From contig JBEBFY010000004.1 in assembly GCA_040081715.1 (NCBI GenBank), positions 62,001-126,000 of the forward strand: DNA of 64,000 nucleotides. Reading direction: 5' to 3'. Shown one piece after another: positions 24,603-32,935 of this stretch; within the stretch, counting starts at the first letter, position 1, and each line of letters opens with the position of its first letter. This DNA comes from CANKJK01 sp040081715 (GTDB lineage: Bacteria > Acidobacteriota > Vicinamibacteria > Vicinamibacterales > UBA2999). The position numbers and the translations under genes are program-made. Below the pieces are notes generated by a model. That model did no database searches. It worked only from the letters and a program-made list of their open reading frames with translations, and was not told where the DNA came from.

Positions 24603-25505
24603 ATGTCAATCAAGCCAGGCCAATCGCTGAGAGCTTTCGTCGTCCTCAGTCTGTTAGCCGCATGGGTGGCCGTCGTTCCCGCAGCCCAGGAGCTGCCGCT
24701 GCCCGACGAAGCCGCCTTTCAGCGTGAAGTGCGTGCCCGCCTGCAGATCGATGACTTCCGCCAGCAGAACTACATCTACACCGAGACCGAGCGCGCACTG
24801 ACGCTGGACGGCAAGGGGCGCGTCAAGGAAGAGCGCGTGAAGGTGGCTGAAAGCTACCCGGGACTGCCCGGCGAGCGCCGGTGGGAGCGCGTCATCTCCG
24901 AGAAGGGCAAGCCTGTGTCCGCATCCGAGCTGGCGAAGAAGGACCGGCAACGCCAGCGCGAGGCCGAGGCCTATGTGCGGAAGCGCGACCGCCTGACGCA
25001 GGCGGATCTGGCCGCGGCCACGCGCGACCGCGAGAAGCAGAAGCAGGAGCAGGCGGAGATCCTCGACGACGCCTTCCGCGTGTTTACCTTCAGGATGATC
25101 GGCCGCGAGAGGGTGGACGGGCACGACACCATCGCCGTCACCATGACGCCGAAGCGCACCGTCAAGACGCGCACCCGCCAGGGCGGCTGGGCCAAGCACT
25201 TCAAGGGACGCGCCTGGATCAGCGAATCGGACTATGAGCTTGTCAAGCTCGAGGTCGAGGCCATCGACACGCTGTCCATCGGACTGGGCATGCTGGCCCG
25301 GCTTCACGAGGGCTCACGCCTGACGTTCGAACGGCGTCGGATGAGCGATGGGGTGTGGCTGCCTGCCCGCGCCAACATCGCGGCCAGTGCGCGCTTTCTG
25401 CTGTTGAAGCGCTACCGGCTGAATACCATCACGGACTACTCGAACTACCGCCGCTTCAGCGTGGACACGTCCACCACCTACGACCCAATTACTTCTTCTC
25501 GGTGA
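24603..25505 (+). CDS. Exported hypothetical protein
   Basis: A 300-residue protein starting ATG 24603 with a signal peptide (GQSLRAFVVLSLLAAWVAVV ... PAAQ). The middle is rich in charged residues and probably helical (LAKKDRQRQREAEAYVRKRD). The C-terminal half (FRMIGRERVDGHDTIAVTMT, GRAWISESDYELVKLEVEAI) has the look of the LolA / outer-membrane-lipoprotein-sorting beta-sheet seen in several acidobacterial secreted proteins. Its last 17 bp overlap the convergent cytochrome gene. Function not assigned. Confidence 0.65.
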   Translation: MSIKPGQSLRAFVVLSLLAAWVAVVPAAQELPLPDEAAFQREVRARLQIDDFRQQNYIYTETERALTLDGKGRVKEERVKVAESYPGLPGERRWERVISEKGKPVSASELAKKDRQRQREAEAYVRKRDRLTQADLAAATRDREKQKQEQAEILDDAFRVFTFRMIGRERVDGHDTIAVTMTPKRTVKTRTRQGGWAKHFKGRAWISESDYELVKLEVEAIDTLSIGLGMLARLHEGSRLTFERRRMSDGVWLPARANIAASARFLLLKRYRLNTITDYSNYRRFSVDTSTTYDPITSSR

Positions 25506-25920
25506 ACTCCACTGCGCTCAGCGCGGCGTCGTCGGCGGAGAGCTCCGTCGCGCCGGCAGGGACCCCATTGGCGCGGAGGAAGAACGTGATGATGTCCACG
25601 TATTCCTGGCGCTTCAGCGTGCCGGGGTACTCCGCGGGCATCAGCTCCGAGACCTGGTTCACCATCTCGTTCAGCGGCGTGCCATCCCAGCGGACGAAGA
25701 ACTCCAGGCCTCGCAGCGGCGGGCCTCCGTCGATGGCGCCGCCGAGGGCGGGGCCGTGGCACATGACGCACTTCGACTTGTAGAGCATGACGCCGCGGTC
25801 TGCCTGCGCGTCGGTGTAGACACCGGCCCAGATACTCTTCTTTCCCTGGGTCTTTTCCTGAGCCGATGCCACGGCGGCGATCGACGCGGCCAGCATCAGC
25901 GCGACCATGGCGCTCTTCAT
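25489..25920 (-). CDS. Periplasmic c-type cytochrome
   Basis: A 143-residue exported protein (ATG 25920, signal MKSAMVALMLAASIAAVASA). It has one heme c site, SKCVMCHGPALGG, and a distal Met in SELMPAEYPGTL that is a likely axial ligand. The fold DRGVMLYKSKCVMCH ... FLRANGVPAG is the usual class I mono-heme cytochrome. It converges on the exported-protein gene and is followed upstream by the radical SAM gene, with no obvious shared pathway. Electron partner unknown. Confidence 0.85.
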   Translation of the reverse strand: MKSAMVALMLAASIAAVASAQEKTQGKKSIWAGVYTDAQADRGVMLYKSKCVMCHGPALGGAIDGGPPLRGLEFFVRWDGTPLNEMVNQVSELMPAEYPGTLKRQEYVDIITFFLRANGVPAGATELSADDAALSAVEFTEKK

Positions 25921-25945
25921 ACGCGAAGAATAACAGACCGCCCGG

Positions 25946-26953
25946 TCAGGCGGGAACCTTGCCCCGGAGGCGGGCCACGGCCCGGCCCACGGCAATCGAC
26001 GCATGGAAGACCTGTCCGACCGGGATCACCCCCTGGATCCGGTGACGGCCGATGGCTTCGAGCCCTGCCGAGGCGATGCAGCCGCAGTTCAGGCAGTCCG
26101 GATTGCCGCCGAACTGACAGGGGGTGACGGTCGTCGTGAAGTCCGACGATACGCAGTGCGTGGTCTGCGCGAACATGCACGCCTCGGGGGACGCGGGCGG
26201 CTGGGCAAAGACGTCGAGCAGGCCGTCGGGGAGCTGCAGCTTCCGGTACTTCGTGCGGAGGAGACGCAGGTCGGCGATCACGCGTGCGCGGTCTTCCCTG
26301 GTCAGCCGCTCCATGGAGATCTCACCCTTCTGCGGGGTGTACAGGCTGAACCAGATCAGGCGCGTGCGGGCGTTGGCGTCCCAGTAGCGGAGAAACTCGT
26401 CGAGGTAGCCCTCGCGTCGCGCCTGCTGTCGCGTGACCGTGCAATGCACGGTCACGGCGTGGCCTTCGATGTGCTTGAGGATGCGTTCGTAGGTGGCCGG
26501 TGTCCGCCGGGCGTCGTGCTCGGGCTGCAGGCCGTCAATCGAGACGACGATCTGCAGGCGGTTCAGGCGTGCCCACTCCGCGGGTATGGGCCGCACGGCG
26601 CTGGTCACGAGCTGCGTGTGTACGCCGCGCCCGGCCAGCCACGGCAGAATCTGGTCGAGTTCCCGGAAGCGCACCAGTGGTTCGCCGCCGATGATCGAGA
26701 CATGCAGCGGGTTGTGTTCCTCGACGAGCGCCTTGAACCGTGCGACAAGATCGTCGCCCGTGAAATCCGTCAGGCCGCGCAGCGTCACACCGCCACCCAG
26801 GTGCTCGTCGCCGTAGGCGTAGCAGCCCGGGCAGGTCAACGGGCATTCCTTGGTGATCTCGACGGAGAGACTGGGCCGGTACCCGGTGAGAATCCGTCCC
26901 CAAGCCTGCATGACGTGCCCGATCCCAATTCCGGTGTCAGGCATGCCTGTCAT
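25946..26953 (-). CDS. Radical SAM protein with C-terminal cysteine cluster
   Basis: A 335-residue radical SAM enzyme. The 4Fe-4S/SAM motif is CPLTCPGC (near residues 39-46), the GGE motif is IIGGEPLVRF, and the barrel continues through VSIDGLQPEHDARR. C-terminal Cys residues (PEACMFAQTTHCVSS, CQFGGNPDCLNCGC) suggest an auxiliary cluster of SPASM/twitch type. Such proteins often modify peptides, sugars or lipids. It is divergent from the SET-domain operon across a 34-bp gap, so a shared regulatory region is likely. The substrate cannot be read from sequence. Confidence 0.85.
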   Translation of the reverse strand: MTGMPDTGIGIGHVMQAWGRILTGYRPSLSVEITKECPLTCPGCYAYGDEHLGGGVTLRGLTDFTGDDLVARFKALVEEHNPLHVSIIGGEPLVRFRELDQILPWLAGRGVHTQLVTSAVRPIPAEWARLNRLQIVVSIDGLQPEHDARRTPATYERILKHIEGHAVTVHCTVTRQQARREGYLDEFLRYWDANARTRLIWFSLYTPQKGEISMERLTREDRARVIADLRLLRTKYRKLQLPDGLLDVFAQPPASPEACMFAQTTHCVSSDFTTTVTPCQFGGNPDCLNCGCIASAGLEAIGRHRIQGVIPVGQVFHASIAVGRAVARLRGKVPA

Positions 26954-26970
26954 TATCCGTCAAGTGTCTT

Positions 26971-26979
26971 TGCTATCCT
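26971..26979 (+). promoter_or_regulatory. Extended -10 promoter upstream of the SET-domain gene
   Basis: TGC followed by TATCCT (26974-26979) gives an extended -10 only 8 nt before the ATG at 26988. No Shine-Dalgarno fits in between. If this is the promoter, the mRNA would be nearly leaderless. Confidence 0.35.
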
Positions 26980-26987
26980 GTCGGACA

Positions 26988-27404
26988 ATGAACCGTCCTG
27001 TCGTATTGCCTCGCATCGTCCGCCGTCGTTCCAACGTGCACGGTTTCGGCGTCTTCGCCAAGGAAGCCATCAACAAGAACCGCCGAATCATCGAGTACGC
27101 CGGCGAGCTGATCGATCATAAGGAAAGCTACAAGCGCGAGACGAAGTACCTGGCGAAGGGCTGCATCTGGTGCTTCACCGTGAACAGACGCTGGGTCCGC
27201 GACGCCAATGTCGGCGGAAACGACGCCCGTTTCGTCAACCATGCCTGCAAGCCGAACTGCTACAGCCAGGTGATCGGCCGGACGATCTGGATCCGGGCTG
27301 CCCGCAACATCGAGCCTGGCGAAGAGTTGAGCTACGACTACTACACTGAAGGCGACCGCATCATCTCGTGCCGGTGCCGTCCAGGCTGCACGCGCAAGTT
27401 GTGA
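26988..27404 (+). CDS. Bacterial SET-domain lysine methyltransferase
   Basis: A 138-residue protein that is nearly all SET domain: RRSNVHGFGVFAKEAINKN (SAM-binding loop), FVNHACKPNC (pseudoknot NHxCxPN), and GEELSYDYYTEG (catalytic Tyr), with post-SET cysteines (SCRCRPGC) that may bind zinc with the NHACKPNC cysteine. These enzymes methylate lysines using S-adenosylmethionine. The eukaryote-like domain occurs in scattered bacteria. Its stop overlaps the SpoIID gene start (GTGA), so the two are coupled. The protein target is unknown; ribosomal or nucleoid proteins are possibilities, which is inference. Confidence 0.88.
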   Translation: MNRPVVLPRIVRRRSNVHGFGVFAKEAINKNRRIIEYAGELIDHKESYKRETKYLAKGCIWCFTVNRRWVRDANVGGNDARFVNHACKPNCYSQVIGRTIWIRAARNIEPGEELSYDYYTEGDRIISCRCRPGCTRKL

Positions 27405-28957
27405 CGAGACGGCTGCCCGCGTCGTACGTGCTGGGCGCGGTGGCCGTAGTGGCCGCGTGGCTGGTGATGCCCCTCGCCGGCCGGCAGGCCGCCGGGGAGG
27501 TCACCGAGGCGGATCTCATCGCGGCCAGCAGTGGCCGGACGGTGCGCGTCGGGATGGGGCCGGATCGGCGCGTCGAGGTGGTGCCGGTCGAGGTGTACGT
27601 GAGTCGTGTGCTGGCCGGGGAAGGCGAGCCGAAGGCGGCCGAGGCGGCCCATCAGGCGCTGGCGATAGCGATTCGTACCTACGCGTCGGCCAACCTGAAC
27701 CGCCACCAGCGCGACGGCTACGACCTGTGTGACACAACGCACTGCCAGGTTGTGCGCGCCTCGACGACGGCCTCGCGCCATGCCACGCACGCGACCGCGG
27801 GCCAGGTCTTGATGCACCAGGGCCGCCCGGCCGAGCTGTTCTATTCGGCGTCGTGCGGGGGTCGCACGGAGGCAGCGGCGACCGTCTGGCGCGGCATGCA
27901 GGCGTATCCCTACCTCACATCGGTCGAGGATCACGCTCACGCGGACGACGTGCCGTGGACGCTGGAGCTGACCGTCGATGCGCTCGTGCGGGCGCTGAGC
28001 CGGGTCGGTGTGGCCGGCGACAGCATCAAGTCGATGAGCGTGGAGCAGCGGACGGCCTCGGGCCGGGTCGGGCGGCTCAGGCTGAACGGCCTGCGTCCGC
28101 CGGAGATGTCCGGCGAGGACTTCCGCGCGGCGGTGGGCCCCACCGTGATCAGGAGCACGGCGTTCTCCGTGCGCAAGACGGATCGCGGCTACGCATTCAC
28201 CGGCCGCGGATACGGGCATGGCGTGGGCATGTGCGTCATCGGTGCCGGACGCCTCGCTGCGCGGGGCCAGCGGGTGGAGCAGATCCTGGACCTGTACTAC
28301 CCGGGCCTGCAGTTGATGACCTTCAGCGGCGCGGTGTCTCAGTCGCAGGCGCCGCCGCGTCCCCCCGTGCCCTCAACCGCGGCGCCGGCCCGGTCGAGTG
28401 AGGCACCCGCGCCGTCCCGGCCACCGGTGGGCCCGGTGATTGTGCGCGCAGTGGACGAGACGGCCATCGACCGTCCAGCCCTCGAGGCGCTGGCGACCTC
28501 GGCGTACACCTACCTGTCCGCGGCGCTGGGCGTCTCTGTGACGCCTGTGACCATCGATGTACACGCCACGCTGGATGGATTCCGGACGGCCACGGGCCGG
28601 CCCTGGTGGGTGAACAGTCGTGTCGTGGGCACAATGGTGGATCTGCCGCCGCCGTCGCTCCTGGCGCAGCGCGAGGGGCTTGCGTTCACTGTGCGGGCCG
28701 CCATTGCCGAGGCGCTCGTGGCCGGCACGCTCGCCGGTCGTGCGGAGTGGGTGCGGGTCGGTGCCGCACGCTACTACGCCCGTCTGGCCGGCGGGATGCC
28801 ACCGGCAGCGCCGCGAGGCGGGAAGCTCCTGTGCCCCTCCGACGACGAGCTGACGATGTCCCTCTCGGCGGCGGCGCAGCGCGAGGCCGAGCAGCGCGCG
28901 GAAGCCTGCTTCGCCGGGGGACGCACGCGCGTGGCCGACTGGAGGGCCGTCCGGTGA
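27401..28957 (+). CDS. SpoIID/LytB-domain exported protein
   Basis: A 518-residue protein starting at GTG 27401 (GTGA overlap with the SET gene). A membrane or signal segment (YVLGAVAVVAAWLVMPLAG) leads to a SpoIID domain with the catalytic Glu region VSRVLAGEGEPKAAEAAHQA and the Cys/His parts DLCDTTHCQV, YSASCGGRTE and GYGHGVGMC. SpoIID/LytB enzymes are lytic transglycosylases acting on denuded peptidoglycan. A Pro-rich linker (about 310-345) joins a C-terminal domain of about 170 residues resembling a peptidase-like fold (no HExxH seen). The next gene also overlaps by 4 bp. Confidence 0.85.
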   Translation: MTRRLPASYVLGAVAVVAAWLVMPLAGRQAAGEVTEADLIAASSGRTVRVGMGPDRRVEVVPVEVYVSRVLAGEGEPKAAEAAHQALAIAIRTYASANLNRHQRDGYDLCDTTHCQVVRASTTASRHATHATAGQVLMHQGRPAELFYSASCGGRTEAAATVWRGMQAYPYLTSVEDHAHADDVPWTLELTVDALVRALSRVGVAGDSIKSMSVEQRTASGRVGRLRLNGLRPPEMSGEDFRAAVGPTVIRSTAFSVRKTDRGYAFTGRGYGHGVGMCVIGAGRLAARGQRVEQILDLYYPGLQLMTFSGAVSQSQAPPRPPVPSTAAPARSSEAPAPSRPPVGPVIVRAVDETAIDRPALEALATSAYTYLSAALGVSVTPVTIDVHATLDGFRTATGRPWWVNSRVVGTMVDLPPPSLLAQREGLAFTVRAAIAEALVAGTLAGRAEWVRVGAARYYARLAGGMPPAAPRGGKLLCPSDDELTMSLSAAAQREAEQRAEACFAGGRTRVADWRAVR

Positions 28958-30069
28958 CCCGCCGCGCGGGCGCGACGGCCGCCGTGGCGGTTGGCGTTGC
29001 GGCTGCGCTGCTGTCCGTCATGCTCGGGGTCCCGGTTCGCGCCGAACAGGCGGGGCCACCCTTTGCCGCTGCCGTGGCCGCGCTCTCCGAAGAGGGCGGG
29101 TACTTCGACACCGACAACCTCATCTCGAACGAACGCGCCTACGCGGACGCCATGCCGGCGCTCGATGCGCCCGGGCTGGCCGGCGGTGTCTACATCGGTG
29201 TCGGGCCTGACCAGAACTTCTCCTACATCGCCCGGCTGCGTCCCTCTGTGGCCTACCTGGTCGACATCCGTCGCGACAACCTGCTGCTGCATCTGCTCTT
29301 CAAGGCGATCTTCACGCTGGCGGACTCGCGCGCGGACTACGTGTGCCTGCTGGTGGGGTGCACGGTGCCGGCGGATGCGCGTGCGGCATTGGTTGCCGCG
29401 GACGGTGCTGCCCTGGCTGCCTGGGTGGATGCCGCGCGTCGCGTGGCGCATGGCGCGACTGCGTCTGATTCCCGCATCGCCCCGACGCTGGCCGGCTTCG
29501 GCGTGCCGCTCAGCGCGGAGGACCAGGCGGCCATCGCCCGGTTTCACCAGTCGTTTCTGGAGCGCGGACTCGGCCTGCAGTTCCAGTCGTTCGGGCGACC
29601 ACCGCAGGGGTTCTATCCGTCCTATCGCGACCTGATGCTGGAAGACGACGCAGCGGGTGCGCCGGCGCACTTCCTCGCCTCGGAGCGCGGCTACGTCGTG
29701 GTGCGCGACCTGCAGCGCGCGGATGCCGTGATTCCCGTGGTGGGGGACCTTGCCGGGACGCGTGCGCTGGCCGCCATCGCGAAGCGGGTCGAGGCAGACG
29801 GGCGGACGGTGTCGGCCATCTATGCCTCGAACGTGGAGTACTACCTGTTTGGCGCGGACCGCTTCGACGCGTTCGTGGCCAACCTGACGCGGATGCCGCG
29901 CGTACCGGGCGCCGTGCTCATCCGCGCCATCTTCAGCACGGCAGGTGGGCGTGCCAGGCCGGGATACGGCAGCGAGTCGCGTGCGGTGCCGATCGCGCCC
30001 CTCCTCACCGATCATGCCGCCGGCCGCGTGCGCGGTTACGGAGATCTGCTTCGCGATCCCGTGAACTGA
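28954..30069 (+). CDS. Conserved exported protein of unknown function
   Basis: A 371-residue protein starting GTG 28954 (GTGA overlap with the SpoIID gene). An N-terminal hydrophobic segment (TAAVAVGVAAALLSVMLGVP) looks like a signal peptide. The core motif GVYIGVGPDQNFSYIARLRP followed by VDIRRDNLLLHLLFKAIFT is conserved in many bacterial hypothetical proteins and suggests a Rossmann-like methyltransferase fold. I know no assigned function. Its position, third in an operon with a SET methyltransferase and a peptidoglycan enzyme, is the best clue. Confidence 0.7.
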   Translation: MTRRAGATAAVAVGVAAALLSVMLGVPVRAEQAGPPFAAAVAALSEEGGYFDTDNLISNERAYADAMPALDAPGLAGGVYIGVGPDQNFSYIARLRPSVAYLVDIRRDNLLLHLLFKAIFTLADSRADYVCLLVGCTVPADARAALVAADGAALAAWVDAARRVAHGATASDSRIAPTLAGFGVPLSAEDQAAIARFHQSFLERGLGLQFQSFGRPPQGFYPSYRDLMLEDDAAGAPAHFLASERGYVVVRDLQRADAVIPVVGDLAGTRALAAIAKRVEADGRTVSAIYASNVEYYLFGADRFDAFVANLTRMPRVPGAVLIRAIFSTAGGRARPGYGSESRAVPIAPLLTDHAAGRVRGYGDLLRDPVN

Positions 30070-30549
30070 ACATGATCGCAGCCGCGGACTCCGACGCCTG
30101 GTAATAGACGAGATGTGCCGGGTCGCAGTGAACCGAAGACGGACCTGATGCGCTGTGTTGGGTGACGGCGTCACGTAGTGCTCCCCGTCGACCAACACGT
30201 GCCGCTTCCCGCCGTCGGGGAAGTGCATGAAGCCGTCGTAGGTGAGCTTCACGCTGGAGCCGGTGTGGGTCGCTGTGCCCGGCGCCATGTCGATTATTGC
30301 AGCGACCTGCGCCGCCAACGGCATGCCGTACTCGCGATCAATCCGATTGCGTCGGCGGCGTGTTCCTGGTGGCCGTGTCTGCCGGCCCTGGGAATGCGAC
30401 CGACCGGCGGGCGGTGTGCTCGACACCGGGTTCCGTCGGCAAGAATCGTCAACTCGGTCGCACGCTCCGTACGCAGAATCCGTCCGTTCGCTGGTCGGCG
30501 AGCGCGGATGGTCATGCCAGTCGACCAGAACCCCTCGGGGCACGCCACC
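30070..30549. other. Gene-free stretch with a possible decayed fragment
   Basis: No complete gene is supported here. On the minus strand one frame from about 30324 down reads MPLAAQVAAIIDMAPGTATH and LTYDGFMHFPDGGKRHVLVD, which looks like former coding sequence, but it lacks an intact 3' end. The right part adjoins the IS91 remnant and may be its lost 5' end. Confidence 0.35.
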
Positions 30550-31100
30550 TGCTTCTGGCGGCGCTGCCGCCATCGTGCAGCGATTCGGGGGCGCGCTCAA
30601 CCTGAACGTCCACGTGCACGCGCTCGTGCTCGACGGGGTGTTCGCCCGTGCGGCCGACGGGTGCCTGGCGTTCCACTCGGCGCCGTGCCTGACGGATGCC
30701 GACGTGGCGGACGTCCTCGCCGCGATCCAGCCTGGCGTGACGCGCCTGCTCGCACGACGGGGCCTCGCCGAGGACGACCGCGATTGGCCGGACGCCTTCG
30801 CCGAGGCGACGCCGCTGCTGGCCGGGCTGGCAGCGGCGTCAGTCCAGGGCGTGGTCGCCCTTGGCCGGAGACCGGGAACCCACCCCGGGCGCCGCGGCGC
30901 TGCGCCGGAGTGCCCGACCGAGCGGGGGCGTGGCGCCTGTCATGCCCGGTGGCAGGGTTTCGACCTGCACGCCGGTCTGCTCGTGCCCGCCGGCGACCGG
31001 GATCGGCTGGAGCGCGTGTGTCGCTACACCTTGCGCCCACCGGTGACGGACGAGCGCCTCCACGTCGGGGCCGACGGTCAGGTCGTGTTGCAGCTCCGCG
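30550..31100 (+). pseudogene. IS91-family transposase remnant
   Basis: The frame reads VQRFGGALNLNVHVHALVLD then GVTRLLARRGL and WQGFDLHAGLLVPAGDRDRL, VCRYTLRPPVTDERL, GQVVLQLR. This is the middle and C-terminal part of an IS91/ISCR-type Y2 transposase, which moves by rolling circle. The His-rich VHVHALVLDG motif is present. The N-terminal part is missing and the 3' end stops at the IS4 fragment, so it is non-functional. Confidence 0.8.
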
Positions 31101-31104
31101 GGTC

Positions 31105-31500
31105 GTACGAGCGCGTGAGGCGGACGACGAAGCAGCCTCCCTGCGCGCGGACCGCCTCGAAGGACGCCACGCTGGGATAGCCGCGATCCGCGAGGAGCAG
31201 GCAATCCGTCAAGGTCGCGGGGTCGGGCAAGCACGGGCCCTCGGGGTCCTGGTCGGGGGCGACCTGCACCGCGCAGACCTCGTCGGCGAACCCACTGTCG
31301 GGCGCCTGCACCTCGACAGCGGCGGGTGCGATCGCCGTGAAACGGCCCGCGAACGTGGGGTGGAGCGCGGCCTTCACCGCGAAGGACGGCCCGTCGTGAA
31401 TCACGATGTCCCGAAAGCGCGCGAAGGCCCGCTCGCCCTCGGCCGACAGCGTGTCGAGGCGGAGCCGATCGAGGAGGCGGGTCACCCCGTGACCCTGATT
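31105..31500 (-). pseudogene. IS4-family transposase fragment
   Basis: The minus strand reads FRDIVIHDGPSFAVKAALHP, FAGRFTAIAPAAVEVQAPDS, ATLTDCLLLADRGYPSVASF and EAVRAQGGCFVVRL. The DRGY motif and spacing match the DDE core of IS4-type transposases. Only about 130 residues survive and the fragment abuts the IS91 remnant in the opposite direction. Confidence 0.75.
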
Positions 31501-31545
31501 CCATAGGTGTGTTCCCGCGGCTACCTGGGCCATCCGCTCTGTGTC

Positions 31546-31611
31546 ATGGGGCCACGGCACATAACAGGCCTTCCGTTGACGGGGGGCGAGCCTCGAATAT
31601 CGTCTATCGTC
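31546..31611 (+). repeat. Interspersed hairpin repeat, copy B
   Basis: A diverged copy with CACATAAC, CCTTCCGTTGACGG and the 3' block AATATCGTCTATCGTC. Its left flank (CTGTGTCATGGGGC, from 31538) matches that of copy C (CTGTGTCAGGGGC), showing the repeat unit is longer than the hairpin. It lies directly next to the IS4 fragment. The rest of 31612-31753 shows no gene. Confidence 0.65.
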
Positions 31612-31753
31612 CGGTCGCGCGGATCATGCAGCAGCTCTCGCCCAGACTGTAAGGACTCGACAGGAACCCACGGACTCCGCATACGGAGGGCAGGATGGCG
31701 TCGTGCCCAAGAAATTCGGTTGACTCGTTCCGAAATGGGCAAGAGACTCGCAC

Positions 31754-32935
31754 GTGCTTCAAACCCTGGGTCGTGCAAGCGTCGGCCTGACGCTCACCCT
31801 GGCCGGCGCCGTCAGCCCCCGCGCGTGGAGAGCGCGGCGCTCGACCGGCAAGACGCGCATCGCATGTCAGGCCTACAGCGTTCACTTGGCGCAGTTCCTG
31901 ACGCCAGTGGTCGCGGAGCTGCAGCGCGATGCCGACGTCGAGGTGACCTTCCTCGTGCTGCAGCATCCGCAGTTTCCGCTGCGGGTGACGCAGGACCTTC
32001 GGCGCTTCGTGCAGGACGAGTGGGGCCTTCCGCCGGAGCGCATCCTGTGCCACGGGGAAGCGCTCTGGACGGCGTTCGATCTGGTGCTGTACACGGACGT
32101 CTACGCGAAATTTCCCTGGCGTGCGGCGCGGCACGCGGTGCTCATGCATGGCGCCGGTCTGACCCCTCGAATGTTCGAGCCCCATCCCCTCAGGAAGTCG
32201 ATCGCGGATTTCGATGCTGTACTGGTGAACGGCGAATACGACGCGAGGGAGGCGCGTCGGGTGCTGGGTCAGGGGTCCGGCCGAACCAGGCTGTTTGTCG
32301 CCGGCTTCCCGTACCTCGACGAGCTCGAGCACCCGGCGGAGTCCCGTGCCACGTACGTCACCAGGCTGGGTCTCGATCCCAATCGACCGACGATTCTATT
32401 TGCGCCCCACTGGGAAGCACTTCGGATCGTGCGGCGCACGCCGTGCTACGTCAATGAGGTCGTCGCGGCGCTTGCATCGCTGGACGTCAACGTCGTGCTC
32501 AAGCTGCACGCCTGCTCGCTCAATCGGGCGATGGGTGGCCCGGTCGATTGGGCGGCTGAAGCCGCATCGCTCGAGACGACCGGTGTGCTCAGGGTCGATC
32601 GCGACCTCGACGACGTGCCGGCGCTCCGGCATACCGACCTGATGATCACCGACGTGTCCAGCCGGTCATTCGTCTTCATGATGCTCGGCAAGCCGGTCGT
32701 GCTGTATTCTCCGCTTTCAGGCCGCTGGGATAGAGTGAGTCGCGACCGGCGGCAGTTGATGGAGCAGGGGTCGGTCGTGGCCGCCGACGCCGCCGAGATT
32801 CCCGCGCTGGTGGCCGATGCCGAGCGACGTGGATGGACCAACCCGAGCGGGTTGAGCGTGGGGCGCGAGTGCTACGCGTATCAGGGACGAGCCACCGAAC
32901 GGGTGGTGGCCATTCTCAAGGACGTGCTGCGATGA
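31754..32935 (+). CDS. CDP-glycerol glycerophosphotransferase-like protein
   Basis: A 393-residue protein resembling the C-terminal catalytic domain of TagB/TagF-type polyol-phosphate transferases and GT-B glycosyltransferases: HAVLMHGAGLTPRMFEPHPL (first conserved His region), TILFAPHWEALRIVRRTP (second His region) and DLMITDVSSRSFVFMMLGKP (donor-binding DxSS). It probably transfers a polyol- or sugar-phosphate to a surface polymer. The start is GTG 31754. A PhyH gene overlaps its 3' end by 4 bp and a GT87-like protein follows, a small surface-polymer operon. Confidence 0.75.
   Translation: MLQTLGRASVGLTLTLAGAVSPRAWRARRSTGKTRIACQAYSVHLAQFLTPVVAELQRDADVEVTFLVLQHPQFPLRVTQDLRRFVQDEWGLPPERILCHGEALWTAFDLVLYTDVYAKFPWRAARHAVLMHGAGLTPRMFEPHPLRKSIADFDAVLVNGEYDAREARRVLGQGSGRTRLFVAGFPYLDELEHPAESRATYVTRLGLDPNRPTILFAPHWEALRIVRRTPCYVNEVVAALASLDVNVVLKLHACSLNRAMGGPVDWAAEAASLETTGVLRVDRDLDDVPALRHTDLMITDVSSRSFVFMMLGKPVVLYSPLSGRWDRVSRDRRQLMEQGSVVAADAAEIPALVADAERRGWTNPSGLSVGRECYAYQGRATERVVAILKDVLR

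Noticed and set aside
28774..30600. 608-codon minus-strand frame
   Set aside because: It is the opposite strand of the SpoIID and unknown-protein genes and has Arg/Pro/Gly-rich shadow composition. Only a possible small fragment near 30324 was kept as doubtful.
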